A stretch of 64,000 nucleotides of DNA from the NCBI GenBank assembly GCA_024349245.1, contig JALDNG010000546.1, positions 1 through 64,000 of the forward strand, read 5' to 3'. Shown here piece after piece: positions 56,601 to 64,000 of the stretch. A program made the translations under genes and the position numbers. Source of the DNA: Neodontobutis hainanensis. Lineage: Eukaryota > Chordata > Actinopteri > Gobiiformes > Odontobutidae. The notes beneath the pieces are model-generated. The model did not search any database and had not been told where the DNA came from. It was given only the letters and a program-made list of their open reading frames with translations. Numbering within the stretch: the stretch's first letter is position 1; every line of letters starts with the position of its first letter.

Positions 56601-59600
56601 ACAGTGACACACACAGTGACACACAGTGACACACAGTGACACACACAGTGACACACACAGTGACACACAGTGACACACAGTAACACACACAGTAACACAC
56701 AGTGACACACACAGTGACACACAGTGACACACAGTAACACACAGTGACACACACAGTGACACACACAGTGACACACACAGTGACACACACAGTGACACAC
56801 AGTGACACACACAGTGACACACACAGTGACACACACAGTGACCACAGTGACACACAGTGACACACAGTGACACACACAGTAACACACACAGTGGCACACA
56901 CAGTGACACACACTCAGTGACACACACAGCGACACACAAAGTGACACAAACAGTGACACACACAGTGACACACAGTGACACACACAGTGACACACAGTGA
57001 CACACACAGTGACACACAGTGACACACACAGTGACACACAGTGACACACACAGTGACACACAGTGACACACACAGTGACACACACAGTGACACACAAAGT
57101 GACACACACAGTGATACACACAGTGACACACACAGTGACACACACAGTGACACACACAGTGACACACACAGTGACACACAAAGTGACACACAAAGTGACA
57201 CACACAGTGACACACACAGTGACACACAGTGACACACACAGTGACACACACAGTGACACACACAGTGACACACAGTGACACACACAGTGACACACACAAT
57301 GACACACACAGTGACACACACAGTGACACACACAGTGACACACACAGTGACACACACAGTGACACACACAGTGACACACAGTGACACACAGTGACACACA
57401 CAGTGACACACACAGTGACACACACAGTGCCACACACAGTGACACACACAGTGACACACACAGTGACACACAGTGACACACACACAGTGACACACAGTGA
57501 CACACAGTGACACACACAGTGACACACACACAGTGACACACACACAGTGACACACACAGTGACACACAGTGACACACACAGTGACACACAGTGACACACA
57601 CAGTGACACACACAGTGACACACACAGTGACACACAAAGTGACGCACAGTGACACACACAGTGACACACAGTGACACACACAGTGACACACAGTGACACA
57701 CAGTGACACACACAGTGACACACACAGTGACACACACAGTGACACACAAAGTGACACACACAGTGACACACACAGTGACACACACAGTGACACACACAGT
57801 GACACACACAATGACACACACAATGACACAAGCAGTGACACACACAGTGACACACACAGTGACACACACAGTGACACACACAGTGACACACAGTGACACA
57901 CACAGTGACACACACAGTGACACACAGTGACACACACAGTGACACACACAGTGACACACACAGTGACACACAGTGACACACACAGTGACACACAAAGTGA
58001 CACACACAGTGACACACAGTAACACACAGTAACACACACAGTGACACACTGTGACACACAGTGACACACACAGTAACACCCACAGTGACACACACAGTGA
58101 CACACACAGTGACACACACAGTGACACACAGTGACACACACAGTGACACAGAGTGACACACACAGTGACACTCACACAGTGACAAACACAGTGACACTCA
58201 CACAGTGACACACACAGTGACACACACAGTGACACACACAGTGACACACACAGTGACACACAGTGACACACACAGTGACACACAGTGACACACACACAGT
58301 GACACACAGTGACACACAGTGACACACACACAGTGACACACACACAGTGACACACACACAGTGACACACACAGTGACACACACACAGTGACACACACAGT
58401 GACACACACAGTGACACACACAGTGACACACACAGTGACACACACAGTGACACACACAGTGACACACACAGGGACACACAGTGACACACAGTGACACACA
58501 CAGTGACACACACAGTGACACACACAGTGACCACAGTGACACACAGTGACACACAGTGACACACACAGTAACACACACAGTGACACACACAGTGCCACAC
58601 ACAGTGACACACACAGTGACACACACAGTGACACACAGTGACACACACACAGTGACACACAGTGACACACAGTGACACACACAGTGACACACAGTGACAC
58701 ACAGTAACACACACAGTAACACACAGTGACACACACAGGGACACACAGTGACACACAGTGACACACACAGTGACACACACAGTGACACACACAGTGACCA
58801 CAGTGACACACAGTGACACACAGTGACACACACAGTAACACACACAGTGGCACACACAGTGACACACACTCAGTGACACACACAGCAACACACAAAGTGA
58901 CACAAACAGTGACACACAGTAACACACAGTGACACACACAGTGACACACACAGTGACACACACAGTGACACACACAGTGACACACACAGTGACGCACACA
59001 GTGACACACAAAGTGACGCACACAGTGACACACACAGTGACACACACAGTGACACACACAGTGACACACACAGTGACACACACAGTGACACTCACACAGT
59101 GACACACAGTGACACACACACAGTGACACACAGTGACACACACACACAGTGACACACACAGTGACACACACAGTGACACACACAGTGACACACACAGTGA
59201 CACACAGTGACACACACAGTGACACACAGTAACACACACAGTGACACACACAGTGACACACAGTGACACACACAGTGACACACACAGTGACACACACAGT
59301 GACACACAGTGACACACAGTGACACACACAGTAACACACACAGTGACACTCACACAGTGACACACAGTGACACACAGTGACACACAGTGACACACGCAGT
59401 AACACACACAGTAACACACAGTGACACACAGTGACACACACAGTGACACACACAGTGACACACACAGTGACACACAGTGACACACAGTGACACACACAGT
59501 AACACACAGTAACACACAGTGACACACAGTGACACACAGTGACACACAGTGACACACACAGTGACACACAGTGACACACAGTAACACACAGTGACACACA

Positions 59601-61113
59601 GTAACACACAGTAACACACACAGTGACACACTGTGACACACAGTGACACACACAGTAACACCCACAGTGACACACACAGTGACACACACAGTGACACACA
59701 CAGTGACACACACAGTGACACTCACACAGTGACACACAGTGACACACACACAGTGACACACAGTGACACACACACAGTGACACACACAGTGACACACACA
59801 CAGTGACACACATAGTGACACACAGTGACACACACAGTAACACAGTAACACACACAGTGACACACAGTGACACACACAGTGACACACAGTGACACACACA
59901 GTGACACACAGTGACACACAGTGACACACACAGTAACACACACAGTGACACTCACACAGTGACACACAGTGACACACAGTGACACACAGTGACACACAGT
60001 GACACACGCAGTAACACACAGTAACACACAGTGACACACACAGTGACACACAGTGACACACACAGTGACACACAGTGACACACACAGTAACACACAGTGA
60101 CACACACAGTGACACACACAGTGACACACACAGTAACACACACAGTAACACACAGTGACACACAGTGACACACACAGTGACACACAAAGTGACACACACA
60201 GTGACACACACAGTGACACACAGTAACACACAGTGACACACAGTAACACACAGTAACACACACAGTGACACACTGTGACACACAGTGACACACAGTAACA
60301 CCCACAGTGACACACACAGTGAATCACACAGTGACACACAGTCACACAGTGACACACAGTGACACACAGTGACACACACAGTGACACTCACACAGTGACA
60401 AACACAGTGACACTCACTCAGTGACACTCACACAGTGACAAACACAGTGACACTCACACAGTGACACTCACACAGTGACACACACAGTGACACACACAGT
60501 GACACACACAGTGACACACACAGTGACACTCACACAGTGACACAGTGACACACACACAGTGACACACAGTGACACACAGTGACACACAGTGACACACAGT
60601 GACACACACAGTGACACACACAGTGACACACACAGTGACACACACAGTGACACACACAGTGACACACACAGTAACACACACAGTGACACACACAGTGACA
60701 CACAGTGACACACACAGTAACACACACAGTAACACACAGTGACACACACAGTGACACACACAGTGACACACAGTGACACACACAGTGACACACACAGTGA
60801 CACACACAGTGACACACACAGTAACACACACAGTAACACACACAGTGACACACACAGTGACACACAGTGACACACAGTGACACACACAGTAACACACAGT
60901 GACACACAGTGACACACAGTGACACACAGTAACACACACAGTAACACACAGTGACACACACAGTGACACATAGTGACACACACAGTGACACATAGTGACA
61001 CACACAGTGACACACACAGTGACACACACAGTGACACACAGTGACACACACAGTGACACACACAGTGACACACACAGTGACACACACAGTGACACACACA
61101 GTGACACACACAG
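53664..61113. repeat. 7.45-kb GTGACACACACA tandem array
   Basis: The array is made of a 12-bp unit GTGACACACACA mixed with 10-bp (GTGACACACA) and 14-bp (GTGACACACACACA) forms, roughly 640 units. Recurrent variants are GTAAC for GTGAC, GTGTCAC, AAAGTGAC, ACTCACAC, ACTGTGAC, GTGCCAC and AGTACC. Rare variants recur in blocks. For example, 'gaccacag', 'gtggcac' and 'cactcagtg' appear in the same order at 56841-56930 and 58797-58886. Very long minus-strand ORFs here (up to 1834 codons of Cys, Val, Ser, Leu, His and Thr) are artefacts: the unit has no stop on that strand in any frame. Confidence 0.95.
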
Positions 61114-61554
61114 AGCCGGACAATAGAATATTTTTTCTGTGATTAACAGTAAATCTCATGTTCAGAGGTAAACGCGTTCCAACAGCAAGACTTGTTTTAA
61201 ACATACGCTTTTTACTTTGTTCTGTCTTTGCAGATCCCCTTTACAGTTACCTGTCTGCTGCTGCTTCTCTGTCGGCCCAGTCCAGTCCAGTCTAGTCTAG
61301 TCTAGTCCAGTCCAGTCCAGTCTAGTCCAGTTATCGGTCTGCTGCTCTGTCAGTCTGCTCCTGCACAACTGACATAGCCGAGCCACGTCCTGGTTAATTT
61401 GCAAATTCAGCTTTAAAAAAAATATATATAAAATTTAAAACTTAATCTCATTCAAATCTCCATTTATTAATGTGCTTCTGGGTCTGAAGGTATATTTAAA
61501 CTGTATTTCAAGCTCTTAAATCTGACATAATTTATACACTTCATATTTAAGTGC
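61114..61554. repeat. AGTCC/AGTCT short repeat and unassigned flank
   Basis: A five-base repeat (AGTCC and AGTCT units) runs from about 61274 to 61331. The remaining sequence has no recognised gene. An A/T-rich stretch follows. Confidence 0.7.
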
Positions 61555-61780
61555 ACTGCCATCTTTAAAAAAACATCTGAAAATACATCTCTTCCATCAA
61601 CACCTGACTTACAAACACTGAATTCTACTTCCCGTCTATTGATTCCATCTCTATATAAAAAAAATATATATTTCTTATCTTTAGCTTTGTAAAATGTGCT
61701 GGGTTGTAACTGAATAGTTTTTGGTGCACTTGTGCTTTTTTCTACCTTGTGTTGAATAAAAAAGACCTATTGTTTTTTTA
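61555..61780 (+). repeat. LINE 3' end copy
   Basis: 'acatctcttccatcaacacctgacttacaaacactgaattctacttcc' and 'gtgctgggttgtaactgaatagtttttggtgcactt' match 15895-16370 and 62470-62625. The final 'ctttggataaaag' tail is absent here. Confidence 0.65.
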
Positions 61781-62454
61781 GACATTTATTTTTATTTGTT
61801 AAATTGACAAAGTGTTGGACATATTTATTGTAGACGACAGGAAATGTAAACTCAATAATCTCTTTACATTTAAACCTGAAGTTATTATACATCTGTAAAG
61901 AACAAGAACTTGACATTCCACTTCCAGTTTCCACATTTCATCAGCTCTTATCCTCAGCTGCGACTGTGACCTGACAACTTTTATTTGTTAATGTGCGGCT
62001 TAAAAAAATGGGTACAAAAAATGTAATTATAAAATATTAACATTATGAACAGCCCTATAGAGACGAAAAGATAAGCTCTACCTTCAGATGCAGCACATAT
62101 CAAACTATATATACAGTTGTGCTCAGAAGATTACATACCCTGGCAGAAAATACACATGCACAGACTTTCTGTGCATCCAATTGTTTCTCTTGAAGCTATT
62201 GAATTCACTTGTGCTGTAATGTCCCGCTGTAAAAGTCTGGTCTGTTCAGAACGAGAGTCCCTCTGAGGCTGGACATCAGCTCAGACACTGAGCTTTAATC
62301 AAACCTGAGTCTGTTTCAAATCTGGTCTTTTGAGAATTATATCAGGTCCTCATATAAATGTTGGTTTGGAAATATTGTGCCTGGAGGTTTTTTTTGTATG
62401 CAAAAATAAAATAGTTAAATACAGTATATGATTATATAAATCATTAGACCCCAC
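61781..62454. other. Unassigned
   Basis: No gene recognised. A/T-rich with several homopolymer runs. Confidence 0.4.
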
Positions 62455-62732
62455 ATTTACATTTATAATACGCCTGAAAACACATCTCTTCCATCAACAC
62501 CTGACTGACAAACACTGAATTCTAATTCATTTCGATTGATTCCTACTCTATTAAAAATAATAATAATAATTCCTATTCTTAGCTGTGAATACTGTGCTGG
62601 GTTGCAACTGACTAAATTTTAGTGCACTTATGCTTTATGTTACCTTGTGTTGTTAAAATTGCTTCTATTATTTTCCTCACTTGTAAGTCACTTTGGATAA
62701 AAGTGTCTGCTAAATGACTAAATGTAAATGTC
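62455..62732 (+). repeat. LINE 3' end copy with intact tail
   Basis: The most complete uninterrupted copy of this repeat end. It finishes with 'ttgtaagtcactttggataaaagtgtctgctaaatgactaaatgtaaatg'. It shows what the split copy at 15885-16470 looked like before SINE insertion. Confidence 0.7.
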
Positions 62733-62769
62733 TAAATGTTTAAATGTTTCATATTAATTGTATATTATA

Positions 62770-63050
62770 TATTATATGCTCACACTCCTGCTCCAGTTCA
62801 TGTGCTTATCCACACACACTTATGACTTAATGTCTTTAGATGTATCTCCCATTAGCACCATGCTAATCCAAACTAGACAAAGACATCACTTTGTACTACA
62901 TCTAATCATTGTTCAGGGACACGCTGTCCTGTACACTTAGTGGCATATACACATAAACCTATACACATCTATGACTGACACGTCCAGCTCATTACACGTC
63001 CATCCAAGACCCTGGAGCTGAGAGGCGGGCATAATGTACACCGATAAAAA
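62770..63050 (+). repeat. Truncated copy of the 408-bp LTR
   Basis: The text 'ctcctgctccagttca.gtgcttatccacacaca' through 'ccaagaccctggagctg' matches 38285-38475 of the solo LTR. The copy stops at the place of the TATA box and runs directly into the end of the zinc-finger ORF. Confidence 0.72.
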
Positions 63051-63052
63051 CT

Positions 63053-63427
63053 TCAGGATGCAGAGTCTAATTGTGGTCCACACTTCTCCATTTCCACCTC
63101 AGCGTGTTTCTTTAGGTGTCGAGAAGACGTCTGTTTAGAGTAAAATATTTCTCCACACAGCTCACATGGTATCACCAACTCTCGAGTGAGTTCAAGGTAA
63201 TGTGTCCTAAAAGAACTTGAATTTCTAAATGTCTTTTCACAATAGTCACAAGAGTACGGTCTGTGTCCAGTGTGGATGAGCTGGTGTTGTTTTAAATCAC
63301 CTGCTCGTGAAAATGTCTTCCCACACTGGTCACAACTGTAAAGCTTCTCTCCAGTGTGGATGAGCTGGTGTCTTTTGAGACCCTGCACAGTGGTAAACTT
63401 GTTCCCACACTGGTCGCACGTCTGCAT
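63053..63427 (-). CDS. C2H2 zinc-finger ORF, four fingers
   Basis: A 124-codon ORF, probably a partial KRAB-free fish zinc-finger gene. Fingers: 1 CDQCGNKFTTVQGLKRHQLIH, 2 CDQCGKTFSRAGDLKQHQLI, 3 CDYCEKTFRNSSSFRTHYLE and 4 CELCGEIFYSKQTSSRHLKK. TGEKLYS and TGHRPYS are the linkers after fingers 1 and 2. Finger 3 has lost its last histidine and the linker after it. Fingers 1, 2 and 4 keep the Cys2His2 ligands. Proteins of this class bind DNA in the nucleus. An in-frame TAA lies 36 bases upstream of the ATG, and a possible acceptor (CTCTTACAG) is further up at about 63509. Earlier exons cannot be joined in frame without a stop, so the gene is truncated at its 5' side or this is a short form. Confidence 0.65.
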   Translation of the reverse strand: MQTCDQCGNKFTTVQGLKRHQLIHTGEKLYSCDQCGKTFSRAGDLKQHQLIHTGHRPYSCDYCEKTFRNSSSFRTHYLELTRELVIPCELCGEIFYSKQTSSRHLKKHAEVEMEKCGPQLDSAS

Positions 63428-64000
63428 TATAGAAGCAGTGGCTGTAGTCAGCTTCTTTATTTAATGAGAGTTTGCTTCTGACCAAGGATCCCTTGTTTCT
63501 CTGTAAGAGACAGATGTTAAAGTGAGAAAAAGATCACCTTAACACAAGTTCTCAACATCTCACCAACTTGGGGTCAACCGGTTGAAAACAGCAGAAAAAA
63601 AAGACAAAAAATAAATAAATAAATAAATAAAATAATAAAAGGCTTTTTGGATTAGATAAGAAACACCTTCACGTTAATGTTGAGTTTAACCAGTTGAACT
63701 CAGCAGAAAATAAAAAAATTTAATTAAAAAAAAAATGAATAAATACAATTAGGGATAAGAGAAGAAACATCTTCACCTTAAAAAAACCTCCTCCAGATTC
63801 CTTTGCTTTAACCTTGCAGAACCTTCACAGACATGTTAAAAATAACCCATTATTTAGAAACATGTTGAGTATAATTTACATAATAGTTACTAAAATGTAA
63901 TAAGAATATTATACCCCCACCTCCTCCGTCTGCGTGTCTTGGATGAAAAAATAAACGCAACCTTCATCAATAATAAAACTGTTATCTGGGTTAGTTAATT
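63428..64000. other. Unassigned right edge with AAAT repeat
   Basis: An AAAT-type run lies at 63596-63640. The words 'cacctt..cgttaa.gttgag.ttaacc.gttgaa..cagcagaaaa' occur twice (63540-63600 and 63665-63710), forming a loose tandem duplication. No gene recognised. Confidence 0.5.

Noticed and set aside
53664..61113. CRISPR-like array
   Set aside because: There are no unique spacers; the whole stretch is one short unit with length variants, in a vertebrate genome.
53643..61204. Very long minus-strand ORFs (157 to 1834 codons) in the tandem array
   Set aside because: They consist only of Cys, Val, Ser, Leu, His and Thr repeats, overlap in all three frames, and follow from a unit without stop codons. 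They are not genes.

Overview
The window looks like an accessory, repeat-packed stretch of a teleost fish chromosome. The evidence is the set of elements and genes in it: Rex3/RTE-type and L2-type LINEs, tRNA-headed SINEs, a Ty3/gypsy relic, a Tc1-derived element, and a fish-type NLR gene (FISNA-like exons, NACHT, 174-nt LRR exons, and a PRY-SPRY/B30.2 tail). Introns have canonical GT/AG ends. No prokaryotic or plasmid features are visible. The species cannot be named from the sequence.

Layout. 1-804: mostly unassigned, with two copies of a 12-bp palindrome at the left edge. 800-8776: a minus-oriented LTR retroelement with 440/434-bp LTRs, a 5-bp target duplication (CTGGA), a primer binding site and a polypurine tract, but about 7.1 kb of interior with no recognisable gag or pol. 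Its leader carries seven copies of a short hairpin. 9140-14915: a decayed plus-strand L2-type LINE split by a minus-strand Rex3/RTE LINE (10487-about 13430). 15500-18600: SINEs, LINE tails and a repeat with GC-rich ends set in ATT runs. 19600-22790: a minus-strand Ty3/gypsy relic split by an L2-type fragment and by a terminal-inverted-repeat element carrying a Tc1 transposase fragment. 23040-28108: a LINE fragment, then a linker exon and an intact PRY-SPRY exon that lack any NACHT/LRR exons of their own (copy A), then a Rex3 tail. 28900-34640: two related arms about 4.5 kb apart. Between them lie a minus-strand HECT-type (G2E3-like) pseudogene and an unrecognised plus-strand ORF. 36450-38800: a 29-bp minisatellite and a 408-bp solo LTR immediately upstream of the NLR gene. 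38804-52052: an NLRC3-like gene with nine recognisable exons. Three net single-base losses break the NACHT exon, and two more break its PRY-SPRY exon (copy B). Its introns hold a Rex3 piece, a degenerate LINE 5' end with a 2A-like motif, a SINE, an 814-bp solo LTR, a 1.96-kb insertion and L2 fragments. 53664-61113: a 7.45-kb array of 10/12/14-bp units with higher-order duplications. 61114-64000: LINE tails, a second fragment related to the 408-bp LTR, and a minus-strand four-finger C2H2 ORF.

How the parts relate. The PRY-SPRY ends of copies A and B, with their introns and 3' regions, are segmental duplicates, so this is a tandem NLR cluster under birth and death. The only uninterrupted immune domain is the orphan PRY-SPRY of copy A. 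The NACHT-bearing gene is interrupted, unless its single-base losses are assembly errors.

The features most worth a second look are the coding-free LTR element with a hairpin array in its leader, the solo LTR placed as a possible promoter of the NLR gene, and the 7.45-kb array. Every array unit contains the sequence CACAGTG, identical to the consensus V(D)J recombination heptamer. No wholly new system can be proven from the sequence alone.
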